Shown: positions 47,421-60,900, counted from the first letter of the stretch. The stretch is 64,000 nucleotides of DNA from Takakia lepidozioides (GCA_030704615.1 CM060731.1:23934001-23998000), one strand, 5' to 3'. The notes: a model not told the origin generated them from the letters alone. Numbers and translations are program-made.

Positions 47421-48514
47421 AGGACCTACTGAATAAACGTGAAATATCCTCCAACTGTCATTCCGTCACTTGGGCCATGCTGAAGGTTGTGATGGTCAAC
47501 ATCAATGTGGAGACCTGCTACAGGATTTTCGTACGTGTGGAAGCTGGTCAGATCAATGTGGTTGAATTATGGGAGACCCCGAGGGAAGATCACCGGTTCA
47601 AACTACACTACAAGTACTGGGTACTGTAGAGGCTAGCAAGTTCAAAGCACGAATTTCTCACGAATTTCCGAGTCCCATGTTTCCGTCCGTGAGCAAACCG
47701 TCTGTTCAAATACACATCGCTATGTCCACTTACAATCTAGCGGTCATAGTGAAAAAACGGCCAAGAAATCTAGAGTATTGAGCAAGTTGTACACACTGCA
47801 TAAGGTCAATGCTAAATTCATGGCATACCGAACCACAAGAGAGAAGAAATGTTTGCTTAAGAAACCTGGAAGAATGGATGATTCAATTCTTGTTCTTGCG
47901 CATAAACTCCCAATTATTAAAAAATGAGAGGCTATATTTATTACAATTAAAACTAGGGTCGGACCAACAGATAGCGGGTATATCAGGTTTTGGACCTAGC
48001 AGGCGCTCCCGGTCTGGTTCCGGGTCCATTTCAGAAATTAACCCGGTCAAGGTCCAGGTTTATGGTGATGACACATTTGGACCGTAAGGGCATGAGCAGC
48101 ATAGCATCAAACAAGCGCAAAACCAAGTCAGGTCTTTTGCTCAGGCCATACCTAATGCCAGCAAGCAGGCAACTCGTCATTTGCCCCAACAACAACCTGC
48201 ACACCGCCATGTGGCACGGTTGTGAGTAGCAACTTCATTTCCATCCTAGCTTGGAAACACGGCGGGTGCTTTTCCATCATACAACCGACCTGCCCACCAG
48301 ATTTGAAGATAATGTGCCACTATCAGGGTCAACAAAGAAGTGGTAGATGCCGTGGGGCAGGGAATGAGTTTAAGCGGGGACGGGGCTTAAAGAGCCTCGC
48401 GGTGCTGCTGGACGGACAGGCAGCCCGCACCTCATTTTGAAGTTAGCACCCTTTTTGGCACTGTTGGGCATGTTCTAACCCACCAGATACCCGAGGTCAA
48501 AACTCGGACCCTCA
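47421..48514. other. No gene recognised
   Basis: Short unsupported frames only. Near 47995-48055 there are GGTCTGGTTCCGGGTCC-like words resembling the subterminal repeats of the adjacent hAT, so hAT remnants may extend here. Confidence 0.35.
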
Positions 48515-49552
48515 CAACACTGGTACAAACCAGTGTTGGGCGGTTACCCGCCTGGCCCCGGGTAACCGCCGGTTCCGGTTCTGGTTATGTGGAACCGGAC
48601 CGGAACCGGACCCGCCTGCGCAGAACCGGAACCGGAAATCCAGGATTGTGTGGGAACCGGAACCGGCGGTTCCAGCTACGACCACATGTGTGGGAACCGG
48701 GTTTGGGGTTTAGGGTTCCGGTTCCGGTTCCACCCCTGGGCTGTAGCCCTAAGTGTCTCTACGTGCGCGGTTCATGATGCGGCGATGCGGAAGGTAATCG
48801 GCCACGCCGTAGTGCTGCAATAGTCCCAGAAGGCCACATCATTGGCTTGCCATCTCCATCTCACTGTGAATTCGGGCTTTGTAGCATGCGTCTGCGTTGA
48901 AGGATCGGACAGGGGAGAGATGGAAGTGTGGGAGGGGCGTGTGATTTGTTTGGGTCACAACGTTTCTACTTTGTTTCGGGAGAAACAAGGCAGGGAAGGG
49001 GAGAGCGGGAGTATGATATGTTTCACGCTGTATGCCTGATTACAGTAATGTGGATTCTGGTAGAAGCAGCTTAGGAGAGAATCCGTGTCGGACGCTTGTG
49101 TTGTGCAATACATTGGTGGGGTCGTGATTCAACTCGACCGGATTCAGGAAGAAGCAAAGGAAAACGGAACGAAGGCATGGCGGGGAGAGTGCCAGAACAG
49201 CGCCGGGTAATACTTCTGCTCAGACTGTCTCGAAGCGTATATAACTTGTCATTCAGTCTCTCTCCTCCATTTTCACGATGCATATATGTATGGAGTGAAT
49301 GCAAGGGCAATTTCTTATGAGGATAAACGGATTCTTTACATGAGGTTTTCCGCCCCCTAAGACACAAATGCACACACCAGTCTCTTTCCTCTCTCTCGTG
49401 AGCTCTTTGGCTCCCACACCCCCTAAAACAGTGCTGGTTTTGGTTCAAGTTCTACCGTATCCTACAGGCCCTCTGGTGGTTGGCCTCCTTAGTTTCTCCC
49501 TCCTCTCTCGCAGCTTACCTTCTCTCTCTTCTCTTTTCTCTTGTTTCTCTCG

Positions 49553-51310
49553 GCTTGTTTCTCTCGGCTTTCGGCGAAACAGGGGCTGTGTGGATCATAT
49601 CTTCACTCTAAGCCAGATTATTCAGGGAAGGAAAAAAGAAGGGAAACCCACTTATGTTTTTTTCCTGGATGTCAAAAAGGCTTATGACACAGTGTGGAGA
49701 GATGGCCTATGGTTCCGCCTCTGGTCTTGTGGGATCAAGGGAAAGATGTGGAGAGTTGTCCACAACTTGTATGCTCACACCAAAAGCTGTGTCATTGTTA
49801 ACGGACAGAAGTCCAACTTCTTTGACATAGACCAAGGTGTAGCTCAAGGTTGTACTCTCTCCCCTCTGCTCTTCAATGTTTTCATCAATCAACTCCTCGA
49901 GGATGTGGAAAGTGAAGGATTTGGGTTAAGGGTGGGTGATACCACCATACCAGCCCTTATGTTTGCGGATGACTTTGCAGGCATAGGGGAGACTCCAACC
50001 AATCTCCAGGAGTTGATTGATTGCGCGAAGAGATACTTTGATCTTTGGGGGCTAGAGGCTAATGTCAACAAATGTGCAGTGGTAGCATTCAACGACAGAG
50101 GAGAGGGAGGAAGTGATCTTAAGTGGCAGTGGGGTAGCCAAGAGATCCCGGTCCTCCCTTCCTACACTTACCTGGGCGTTGAGTTTTCCTCCAATTGTAA
50201 TTGGGATGCACATATACGGAAAGTTGTTCAAACGGCAAGGGCAAAGCTCTGGGGCTCACTAAATTTTTCCACTGCAGAGGGGTCATCTCTGAGGTTAAGA
50301 AAACCATGCTTTGTCGCGTTATTAGACCTGCCTTGGAGTACGGATTTGCTATATGGGTTGATAACTCCAACCAGGCTAAGTCTCTAGAATCCATTCAAGT
50401 GGGGGTGCTTAAGGAGTGTATGTCAGCATGCTCCAAAACAGCCAATGTGGCTGTTCGGGGTGAGTTTGGCATTCCATCCTTAAGCTCCCGACGAGATGAA
50501 TTCAAGGTCAGATGGTGGGGTCAGCTGCAACATATGCCCAACACCAGATATCCTAAGTTGATCGACTCTATATCTTGGAAACAGGTTCGCCCTGTCAAAC
50601 AGGCTAAGTCTTGGCAGAAGAGAGTAGAAAAGATTCTCAAGGACCTGGATCTGGATCCGCAAGTCTTGACCCTGTTGGATAAATCTGCCTTAGAGGCTGT
50701 AGTGTCTGAGGCCATGTCTGTTGCCATGAGATTGTCTGATGAAAATGAAGTTAGGCAGAGAACTTCCCTGAACTTGTTTCCAGTCAGTGACATGGGGGTG
50801 GACATCTTGGATGACCTCAAGGGTCTACCCACTCTCGGCACTAGACTGAAATTTAAACTCAGGGCAGGAAGCCTACCTTTGAACAGCAAACAGAAGCAGA
50901 GAGGAAAGGGAGAGTGCAATTGTCCGTTGTGTGGGCAATCTGAAGACAGTATTCATTTTCTGATACGTTGTCCGGGGTTCTCTCACCAAAGAGAGGCTCT
51001 CTTCAATTCTATCAAGGGAATTGTGCCTGTACCCCTGTTTACCAACTTTGAAAGTCTCGAGGCTGAGCCAAAAGCCCAGGCCCTCCTGAGGCCTAGTTTT
51101 TGGGCAAATCACACACAGCAGAGTGATGCTTGTGTGAAGGGTTTTCTAGAGGATATCTGGAAAACCCGGATTAATTCCTTATACGATGGTAAGTCTTACT
51201 ACCAACGTCAGCCCCTGACGGAGGTAGGTTCTGTTCCTTTTGTTCCCGCTCAAACTGGGCGCGGGGTCAATGGCCACAAGGCTATGGCAAACAACGTCTT
51301 ATGAGTACAA
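49553..51310 (+). mobile_element. 5'-truncated LINE insertion, 16-bp TSD
   Basis: TCTCTTGTTTCTCTCG occurs exactly at 49537-49552 and 51311-51326, bracketing the insertion. Homology to the other LINE copies starts near 49567; the 22 bp before it look like a partial re-copy of the target. The 3' terminus is ATGAGTACAA with no poly(A), the same end as the copy at 57011. It is nested in the hAT element, so it is the younger insertion. Confidence 0.93.
49567..51304 (+). pseudogene. LINE ORF2: reverse transcriptase and C-terminal zinc knuckle, one frameshift
   Basis: The first frame reads the palm region: [55 protein letters not shown] and FADDFAGIG, the FADD box being the catalytic pair. A frameshift near 50240 moves the rest to the next frame: [19 protein letters not shown], the thumb-like region, and the zinc-binding [20 protein letters not shown], ending at TGA in the LINE 3' end. 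The N-terminal endonuclease is absent because of 5' truncation. It is otherwise well preserved, making this the youngest LINE copy in the window. Confidence 0.93.
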
Positions 51311-51942
51311 TCTCTTGTTTCTCTCGTGGCTTCACCAGCGTGAGGTACGCCCTCTCTGAGGGAAAGGCCCCCCTGCAGGCAGGGTCTGTGTCTGGCATGG
51401 CTAATCCTGGTTAATAGGCCAGTGCAAGTTGATGCTGCAGCTTAGCCTTCCAGAACCCCCTCCCTGTCCCTCTTCACCTTCCTGTTCTGATTAATCCCAC
51501 CTCGGAGAGCATGCCCCTGCATCATAACACGAAAGATCAATGCGCTTACCCATGTGATGTTCAGAACGAGGGCCCTATGAGTAATTTGCTTATCTAGAGC
51601 GAGCAGCAAGACAAGTGTATTGACTCAGACAACGCAAGTGCAGAATGGCCTACATCGAGTCACCTGGACAATATATTGGAGCTGCTGCTCCCCGAAGATC
51701 AAATCGGTTGTACAATGAGATAGATTCTGCAGGTTTGCACCTCGCGCTGTAGTTGGTCAACAAATTTGCCACTTTGAAAATTGTGGGGCTAAAATCTCTC
51801 CAAGGGAAGGTCAACGCGTACACCATACTTCTACCTCAATTGCAGTGCCATCATCAGCACTTTCCATAGCGGAAATCAAAACTTGCTCTCTTGGTACCAC
51901 TCGAACATCATTCTCGTATAGCTGAATATCAAATAGATTGAA

Positions 51943-52167
51943 GCTGAGAGGGTTTTTAGTATTGCAGGTGTCATAACAAACTTGAGACGGTGCAGGTTAA
52001 ATATTGAAAACCTTGATATGCTTGTGAGTGTAGTCAAGAATTGGCCAAATGATGCTAGAGTTGGTTGCTTTAGTACTTCCATGAAAGAGTTTTTGGATAG
52101 GGAAGAAGTCATCTTAGATGAGAATGAGGACTTGATTGCAGAGGCAAACCTCTTTGAGGTAGACTGA
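51943..52167 (+). pseudogene. hAT transposase C-terminal (dimerisation) fragment
   Basis: The plus strand reads AERVFSIAGVITNLRRCRLN, then NLDMLVSVVKNWPNDARVGC and an acidic end before TGA. The [S/A]ERVFS.AG core is the signature of the hAT C-terminal dimerisation domain. Upstream transposase parts were not found, so either they are lost or the copy is an internal-deletion derivative. It belongs to the surrounding hAT element by position and orientation. Confidence 0.85.
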
Positions 52168-53141
52168 TTTGTCTTAGAGACAAATAATTGTTCAACATAT
52201 TACACTATACTCCTTTGATTGGAGTTTGTTTATTTGTCATTTTTATTGAAAATTTCAGTGACATCCCGTGTACTTAGTTTGTTGTATGCTATATTGACAA
52301 AGCATCATTCATAAAACACAAATTTATGTAGTTTTTTTTAGTTGTGCTTTTGCTGCACCATAAAAGGTAACCATAGAATTACACATGTTTAATTTGTTTT
52401 GTATTTTGAATTAAGATCCTTATGTAGTTAGTCTGTTTTAGTTGTTCTTTGCTACACCGTACAACAACTTATAAAATCTCTGGTTTTCCGTTTTTAATGG
52501 AGACCATGCATATATAACTAGTTATATATACCATAAAAGACAATCACAAAAAACATATAAGTTTATTTACTTCTGTTTTACTAATAAATTCCCTGGTTTT
52601 AGTTGAAAATTCTCAGTATGACCAATCAGATTAGTTCATCTAATTTTCTAGAAGAATAAAAAATTAAAAGAATTTAATATATTTAAAAAAAAGAACCGGA
52701 ACCTAACCGGGAAACCGGCGTTTTTTTCCAGCAACTAACCGGTAACCGGAACCGCCCCCATGTTAAAAAGTCAGAACCTGAACCGGACCGGAACCGCCTT
52801 AATAAAAAATAACCGGATCCGGATCCGGAACCGTCTCTTCAAAATTTGTGGAACCGGAACCGAAGGTTCCTTCACAAAGGCAAGAACCGCCCAACACTGG
52901 TACAAACCTTGCTACAATGTTGCATGGTGATATTGGGCAGTTATTCCAGGCAAGAGAATCCCCATATATACCTCTAATTTTTTAATATTAAAATCTTTAG
53001 TCCGTGGGGGGCCCTCGTCCGGGCCATGGGGTGACCAGACCCGTTGGACCCGGCACGACTTCTCTTACATCCAACAAGTGGTGTATGTACTTACCACTCC
53101 GCTAAATGGTCGATTCTCAACAGTTTAAAACGCTAACCATA

Positions 53142-53163
53142 CCCCCCCCCCCCCCCCCCCCCC
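53142..53163. repeat. 22-base poly-C tract
   Basis: An uninterrupted run of 22 C follows CTAACCATA. Similar C runs occur at 1518-1530 (13) and 11000-11019 (20). Such tracts are prone to sequencing or replication length error. Confidence 0.97.
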
Positions 53164-54960
53164 GACCAAAAGGAAACACCAGCCGCAGCAACTGGCCTCC
53201 GAGGGGAAAATAAACCCCCTTTTGGAGCCATGGAGGACCACCAGGCCACAGCCATGTTGTGCCTCATTTTGCAGCTATCGACACAGTCTTTTGCAGGTTA
53301 GGGCTTGTTTTCTTTGGGAGAAGCCAAGTTTTTACTGAAATGGGGTCATTATTGATAGCCAGAAAGTTCCTCTATTTGTAGGGGGAAGATGAGGCCCTTC
53401 CACCAATGGTGAACTGTCGTTCCCAGGTGTTTCCCTTTATTAAAAAAAGCAAGTAAGAGAAATATGCACCTTACACCAGGCCTAGGGCCTTCCGAGATCC
53501 TAAGATGCCGCTTTTATTGGGTGGGGCCTTAAAAAGTTCACGTTGGTGTTTACGCAGCGGAAGGGCAGCTGACCGGCCCTTCCACCATTTTCGAACTGCC
53601 CTCGTTCACGCATTCAAGTGAGAGGAGCAAACGTCCTCCTGTCCCGTCTGAGGAGCTAATTAAGGGAATTTCAAAGGAATTTCTAGGTGTTTTTAATTTT
53701 TTTAATTTTTTAACGATATTGTAAAGAACTGCCCAGAATTTTGCTACATGATTCAAGGTCCCTCCCCGACGGAAATATGCCTCGAAATACTCCCGCTCAA
53801 GTTGGAGGAACATTCTGCAGAGTGCATGAAAATTGTGAGCCGTCCTTCACGTCCGGGAAGGCCCCTGCCCGAGGGCATTCCACGATTTAAGGGCTGCCTG
53901 CCGAGGGCGTTACCTCCTACACATAAAGACCTGACGACCTGTCGGACCTAATTTTTTTATTATAAGAAGCATAATATCCCAGTGGAACTTACGCCGCGGC
54001 GCGGAATGTCCGGGTCAATGGCAGTCTGCTCCATCATCAGCTGGCATCCCGCCCAGATTTCTTTTACTTTATGTTTGCTTTCCTTACAGGGTTGCGGCGA
54101 CGTGGCAGCTTTATAGTCGCCTAGGGATAGTTATTAGGTTTGGTCATTACGCGATGGAATGCCCCTCGTGTGGGGCATTCTTGAGGCCGCCTTGACATGC
54201 CCTCCCCTACTCAGGGCATTCCCCTGTATTTCAAATGGAACCAACTACGGCGGTGTCCCCTTCAACTTTGTCAGCCTCCATGGCCACCATGTCATGAGAG
54301 GTTATAAGAGAGCTTATTAAAAAAGAAAAGAAGAAAGACCTAACTTCCAAGAGTTATATATACGTGTATGGTGAAGACTTAGCTTATTTTTAACACTGAT
54401 GCCTACTCTCCTCTCTAAAGAGGAAGCAACAAAACTTGGACATAAACAGACACACTTTTGGTGGATGGAGAGGGTAGGAACAAAATAGGTGAAGAGGTTA
54501 GTTAGTAAGATTTAAAAGAGCAAAATAGGAAGATGATGATATGATAGCATCTCAGGCACAAGGCCCAACCCAAAGTGAAGTGGATGTCACTGGTTTGGCC
54601 CAAGTCTTCTCTCTCTAAGTAACCCACAAAACGGGGGGGTCAAACAAGCAAAGAAACTGTTTGTTTTCTCCTCCTTTTGTCGTTTCTCTAGTCATTATGT
54701 GGTCTGTAGACCAGCAAGTGAGGAGACTGTCAGAGCTTCCATAGTCAGATGACCGTGTTTTTGGGTCACTCTCGGTGAAGACTTTTAGTTAGCCGTGCTT
54801 GTGAATCCTGATCACTGACATTCAGCTGTAAGGTCTGCACTTGCGGACTTGTATGCTGAGGTACTGCTGTTTTTCTGTTTCTTCTTCCTGCTCTCTGCTC
54901 TCTGGCTGTGGGTGAGGTAGATAATCAGTGGCAGCTGACCAACACTTGCAAAACCTCAAG
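53164..54960. other. Spacer and upstream region of the second 4CL-like gene
   Basis: No gene is recognised in 53164-54350. A TATATATACG motif at about 54354 is about 600 bp upstream of the ATG and could be a promoter TATA box, but position alone does not prove it. The 5' UTR of the ligase gene presumably ends at 54960 in CT-rich sequence. Confidence 0.35.
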
Positions 54961-57900
54961 ATGGGGAGCAGGTACTGCAGCGACGGCATTTACCGGCCCT
55001 TGAATCGCATGGCTTTGCCCTTTCCGGAGGATCCTTACATGGATTGTATGTCTTCACTGCATAAAAATACTCAGGACTCCCGTTATGCCTCCAAACCTGC
55101 GCTCATCGATGGATTGACAGGAGAAATGCTTACATTCAGTGAATTCAAAGATAAGGTTCGGGCATTGGCAGCAGGACTTCATACCAAGTTAGGGATAAAG
55201 CAGGGGGATGTGGTTCTTATTCTCTGCCCTAATTCCATATGGTATCCAGTAGTTTTTTTCGCTATTTGCTCTATGGGTGCGGCGGCCACGACGGTAAATC
55301 CGGTGTACACAAACAGTGAGGTTGGGAAGCAGATCAAAGACTGTCATGCTCGGCTAGTTATCACCGTCCCTGAACTTTTGGAGAAGGTAACAGGGTCCGG
55401 CCTACCAGTGGTACTTATGGGAGACGCAGGAGCTGCCAAGAGTGGAGAATTACCTTTTACTCGCTTCTCGGATTTACTTGCTTCAGATCCTAGGAGAGCT
55501 CCAAATGTTCGTGTCCGGCAGGATAGCACAGCTGCATTGCTGTATTCTTCAGGGACAACAGGGATGAGCAAGGGCGTCATACTCTCGCATAGAAATTTAA
55601 TGGCGACTGCATTGATGTTTATGTATGATGCAGACTCTGAAGAGAGAGAGCGGGTCTTTCTTGTTCTGCTTCCGATGTTTCATGTGTATGGGCTCGCAAT
55701 TTTAGTGTTTTCGCAATTGTATAGAGGTTATACTGTTGTGAGTCTCCCCAAATATGAGTTGGAGCTGGCTCTCAAGACAGTCGAGAAGTATCGCATCACA
55801 GATTTTCCGTTAGTGCCTCCAATCTTCCTTTCACTTGTCAAACAGCCCATAGTGGGCAAGTATGATTTGAGTTCTATTATTGAGATTACAAGTGGTGCAG
55901 CACCCTTGGGCAAGGATCTTATGGAGGAGGGTCAACGGCGCTTCCCTTCTTGGAGGATTCGTCAGGTACTTCTACCCATTGCTTATCCTCAATGCTCACT
56001 TCTCAATCAATTAGTTGTCAATAATGTGGTGCAATTCACAAGTAAGCGGTATGTTTTAAGGCTTGACCTTGTAGTAGACTCTATGTGTGGTCATATGGAT
56101 GCAAAAGAATCCCAGTGGTTGAGTCTCACAAGTCAGTGCACAATCCCGTCTTGACATCCCACATATGAATAGTTCCGCAAGAGCCATCTATGCCTCATGC
56201 ATTCCCAGCAAAAAATTCATGCACAATTTTCTTATGCCACTTCCGTGGGATTGGCCAGGGTTATGGCATGACAGAAACAGCAGGGCTCGTTTCAGTTGGT
56301 GTAGGGGGGGCTGATATCTCTCACTTTGGGTCAGTTGGCGCATTGATGGCTGGCATGGAAGCTAAGGTGGTTGACGTTGTGTCGGGCAATCCTCAGCCCC
56401 CCAACAATGTTGGCGAGATCTGGGTGCGCGGTCCCAACATAATGCAAGGTCCCCATTGGCTCTCTTCTGGCTGGAGCTCAAAATCTTGTGTTTGTATGTG
56501 TTTGAGAAAGAGGGGAGTGGGAGAGAGAAAGGACAGGAAAGGAACTGTATAATGTCCATGGAAAGCTCAAAGAGCTTACGGGACAAAAGAAAGTATGATA
56601 CAAGAAAGAAGTGGGGCCTTCAACAAGCAGCCCAAAAACATCCATTCAAGATCAAGAGATTCTTTAAGGTTAGCAACTCAATGAAGATATGTTGCCACGC
56701 ATCTCTGATCCTCATAATGGAAGATCTCTGCGAGGGATTGACTGTCCTGGTATAGGAAGTAGTAGTCCGAATCCCTCCCTTCAATCTTCTCTAGTTCAAG
56801 CTGGGCACAAGCAGTCAGCACGCTCCAGGTCACCCCATCTACCATCTGCAGGCTGTGTGAGCCCGCCTGAGCCTTTGGGATGCCGGTAGAGGTGATGGAG
56901 ATAGAGGCGTAGACAAGTAATTTGGCTGTAAGGCCCTACGGACGTGGAGGATAGGTGTCACAGTAAACATTGTGATGTCCACAGGTGGCACCAAGGGCCC
57001 ATGGGAGAGATTGTACTCATAAGACATTGTTTGCCGTAGCCTTGTGGCCATTGACCCCGCGCCCAGTTTGAGCGGGAACAAAAGGGACAGAACCTACCTC
57101 TGTCAGGGGCTGACATTGGTAGTAAGACTTACCTCCATATAAAGAATTAATCCGGGTTTTCCAGATATCCTCTAGAAATCCCTTCACACAAGCATCAATC
57201 TGCTGTGTGTGATTTGCCCAAAAACTAGGCCTCAGGAGGGCCTGGGCTTTTGGCTCAGCCTCGAGACTTTCAAAGTTGGTAAACAGGGGTACAGGCACAA
57301 TTCCCTTGATAGATTTGAAGAGAGCGTCTCTTTGGTGAGAGAACCCCGGACAGTGTATCAGAAAATGAATACTGTCTTCAGATTGCCCACACAACGGGCA
57401 ATTGCACTCTCCCTTTCCTCTCTGCTTCTGTTTGCTGTTCAAAGGTAGGCTTCCTGCCCTGAGTTTAAATTTCAGTCTAGTGCCGAGAGTGGGTAGACCC
57501 TTGAGGTCATCCAAGATGTCCTCCCCCATGTCACAGACTGGAAACAAGTTCAGGGAAGTTTTCTGCCTAACTTCATTTTCATCAGACAATCTCATGGCAA
57601 CAGACATGGCTGAGGACACTACAGCCTCTAAGTCAGATTTATCCAGCAGGGTCAAGACTTGCGGATCCAGGTCCAGGTCCTTGAGGATCTCTTCTACTCT
57701 CTTCTGCCAGGACTTAGCCTGTTTGACAGGGCCCATGGGAGAGAGAAAGAAGGAAAGAAACAAAGGAACTTAATAGCGTCCAACCAAAGCTCTCAGAGCT
57801 TATGCAGAGAGACAGAGGGATAATGTACTCATAAGACGTCGTTTGCCATAGCCTTGTGGCCATTGACCCCGCGCCCAGATATCCTCTGCAAATCCCTTTA

Positions 57901-60900
57901 CACAATGTGTGTGATTTGCCCAATAACTAGGCCCCAAAAGGGCCTGGGCTTTGGCTCAGCCTCGAGATTTTCGAAGTCGGTAAACAGAGGTACAGGCACA
58001 AATCCCTTGATGGATTTGAAGAGGATGTCTCTCTGGTGAGAGTACCCAAGACAATGAATCAGAAATTGAATATTGGCTTTTGGTTGCCCACACAACGGGC
58101 ATTTGCAATCCCCCTTTCCTCTCTGCTTCACAGGTAGGCTTCCTGCCCTCAGTTTATATTTCAGTCTGGTGCCAAGAGCAGGTAAACTCTTGAGGTCATC
58201 CATGATGGCCTCCCCCATGTCACAGACTGGGAAGTTTCCTCCTAACTTCATTTTCATCAGACAATTTCCTGGCAACAGACATGGCTTTGGACACTACAGC
58301 CTCTAAGTCAGATTTATCCAGCAGGGTCAAGACTTGCAGACTTAGATTCAGATCCTTGAGAATCTCTTCTATCTACTTCCGCCAGGACTTGGCCTGTTTG
58401 ACAGGCGATCCTGCTTCCAAGATATGTCGATTAACTTAGGATATCTGATATTAGTCATACTTTGCAGCTGACCCCACCATCTGACCTTGAAGTCATCTTG
58501 ACGGGAACTTAAGGGATTGATGCCAAAATCACCCCGAACAGCCACCTTCGCTGTTTTGGAGCATGCTTACATGCACTCCTTGAGCACCCCCATTTGAATG
58601 GATTCTAGAGACTTAGCCTAGTTGGAGTCATCAACCCACACTGCAGAGGGGTACTCCAAGGCAGGCCTAATAACGCGGCAAAGCATGGATTTTTTTACTT
58701 CAGAGTTGATCCCTCTGCAGTGGAAAGATTTAGTGAGACCCAACACATTGCGCTTGCCAGATAGAACAACTTTTTGAATATGTGCATCCCACAATTTAAG
58801 GTTTGTGTAGAAAGGGAGGACAGGAATCTCTTGGCACTTGAGTTGCCTCCTCCCTCCCCTCAGTCGGTGTGCGCCACTGCGCACTTTCTGACGGTAGCCT
58901 CTAGCCCCCAAAGGTCAAAGTATCTCTTTGCGCAATCAATCAACTCCTAAAGATTGGATGGATTCTCCCTTATGCCTGCGAAGTCATCCGCAAACGTAAG
59001 GGCTGGTATGGTGGCATCACCCACCCTTAACCCAAATCCCTCACTTTCCACATCCTTGAGGAGTTCATTGATCAAAACATTGAAGAGCAGAGGGGTGTCC
59101 ATTAACAGTGACAAAGCTTTTGGTGTTAGCATACAAGTTATGGACCACTCTCCACATCTTTCCCTTGATCCCAGATGACCAGAGTTGGAGCCATAGACCA
59201 TCTCTCCACACTGTGTCATCCAAGAAAAGGACAAAAGTGGGTTTCCCTTCTTTTTTCCTTCCCTGCATAATCTGGCTTAGAGTGAAGATATGATCCACAC
59301 AGCCCCTGTTTCTCCGATAGCCAGCTTGGCCTTTATGGAAACAACCTCGAGACGAGTACTTATGACTCTGCAAAATGTCTTGCCAACTGCATTGAGAAGT
59401 CTGGTGCCTCGATAGTTCCCCCCGGCTCTTCTCTGTCACCTTTCTTGTGTAGGTTGACAATGACCCCCTGTCGCCAGCGAAAGGGGATCATTTCAGTCCT
59501 CCAGATAAAATAAAGAGAAGTAACAAGGGTCTCTATCATGGGGTCGCCACCGTGCTTGATAAGCTCATTGATGATACCATCAGGTCCACCAGCTTTATAT
59601 CCGTTTGAATGCTCAATTGCTTCCACAATCTCAGAAGAACTAATATTGTAACCCTTTGAATTATACTCCAGTTCGTCAGGGCTGTCTTGGATCATAGGAA
59701 CAGTTTTTTCAGCTGTGTCTTTCCATTCTTCAGAAGACCCCTCACTGTTAGACCTAGAATTTCTGCCAAGCACACTTTAGTGAGTTTTGAAGGTTTTGAC
59801 AATGTCAACTGTTGAAGTCACCACTGCACCCTTAGTAGTCCTCAGCACTTGTACTTTGCTGACAATTTTTCGGCTGGTACAGATGTTGAAGGGCCAACCA
59901 GAATCTCGTCATTACCACCATGGTGCTTTGAGTTTATTTCCATGTATAACTTGTCCCAATATAATATCTTCTGAGACCTTACAAGCTGATTGGTATCTTT
60001 GTGGATCTGGTAGTATCTAGCCCACAATTCTTTGTTGACTTTCAAAGTGCAGCTTTTATAGAGGACTCGTCTCTCAGCTATCTTGAGTTTGATCTTATTG
60101 GTCCACTGATTAACAGCTCTACCGCAGACAATTAGTTTCCTCCCAATGATCTTGTCAGCCACAGAGGAGACGAAACTCTCCCAAGCGTCCGCCGCTCTGT
60201 CGACTCCATTTCCTGTATGGCCAGGGCGGGACTGAAGATCTTGGAACGGATGGACAAAGTGAGGGAGAGCCTCTTACAAGGCCTGGACATACTCAGCCTT
60301 GACCTTTTCATTTTGGAATTTTTTTATGCGCCACTTCTGAATTGAACGTTTCACAGATCTCTTGGTGTTGGGGAAACACCTTTTCATCTCAGTTCAAACC
60401 AGGAAGTGATCAGAGGTACCAATATCAGTCTGTCGATCAACACATTGGCACTCTGGGGAAACAAATTCTTGTCCACTATGATGTAGTCCACAATGGATCG
60501 TTCCCCAGTTTGGGCTTTCTCACGAAGCCACTGCACTAGGTCTCCTTTTGATCTATTATTCAAGGTCAAAAGCTGAAGTTCTTCCAGACAGTTTATTAAC
60601 TGTCTAATGCAACTTGTCCTCACCAAAAGGCCCAATAGTATCATCCTGATGAAGACCTGTACCCACCCAGGCATTGAAGTCACCCAATAAGACAACCTGA
60701 CCTTTGGCGAGGAACGTAGCACAGCCCACCTTTACGCCTTCAAAGGCTTTGTCTGTGTCAGCACTAAGGGTCCCCTCTGTGGGCATGTAACCACAACCCA
60801 CAAATAGATCCTTCCTACTCAGGCCGCCCTTCAAATTCAGTTTCAGCCAGATACTGTGCCCATACCACATACCCTTGTTGATAATTTCCAATTAGCACAC

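Larger units (their letters stand above)
48531..52899. mobile_element. hAT element, 4.4 kb, TSD GTACAAAC
   Basis: The ends are CAGTGTTGGGCGGTT and AACCGCCCAACACTG, perfect 15-bp inverted repeats. The 8-bp duplication GTACAAAC is exact at 48523-48530 and 52900-52907. Both subterminal zones (48570-48735 and 52690-52870) are packed with GGAACCGG/CCGGTTCC words. A hAT transposase C-terminus lies at 51943-52167. A 1.76-kb LINE is inserted inside, so the element itself was about 2.6 kb before that insertion. Confidence 0.94.

Noticed and set aside
47595-47615. CACTACAAG word that could be a CACTA terminus
   Set aside because: No inverse partner, no subterminal repeats and no 3-bp duplication nearby.
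49368-49560. N-terminal extension of the LINE frame upstream of RNRGCVDH
   Set aside because: It is pyrimidine-rich hAT sequence and the target duplication; the LINE insertion starts only after 49552, so the extension is accidental.
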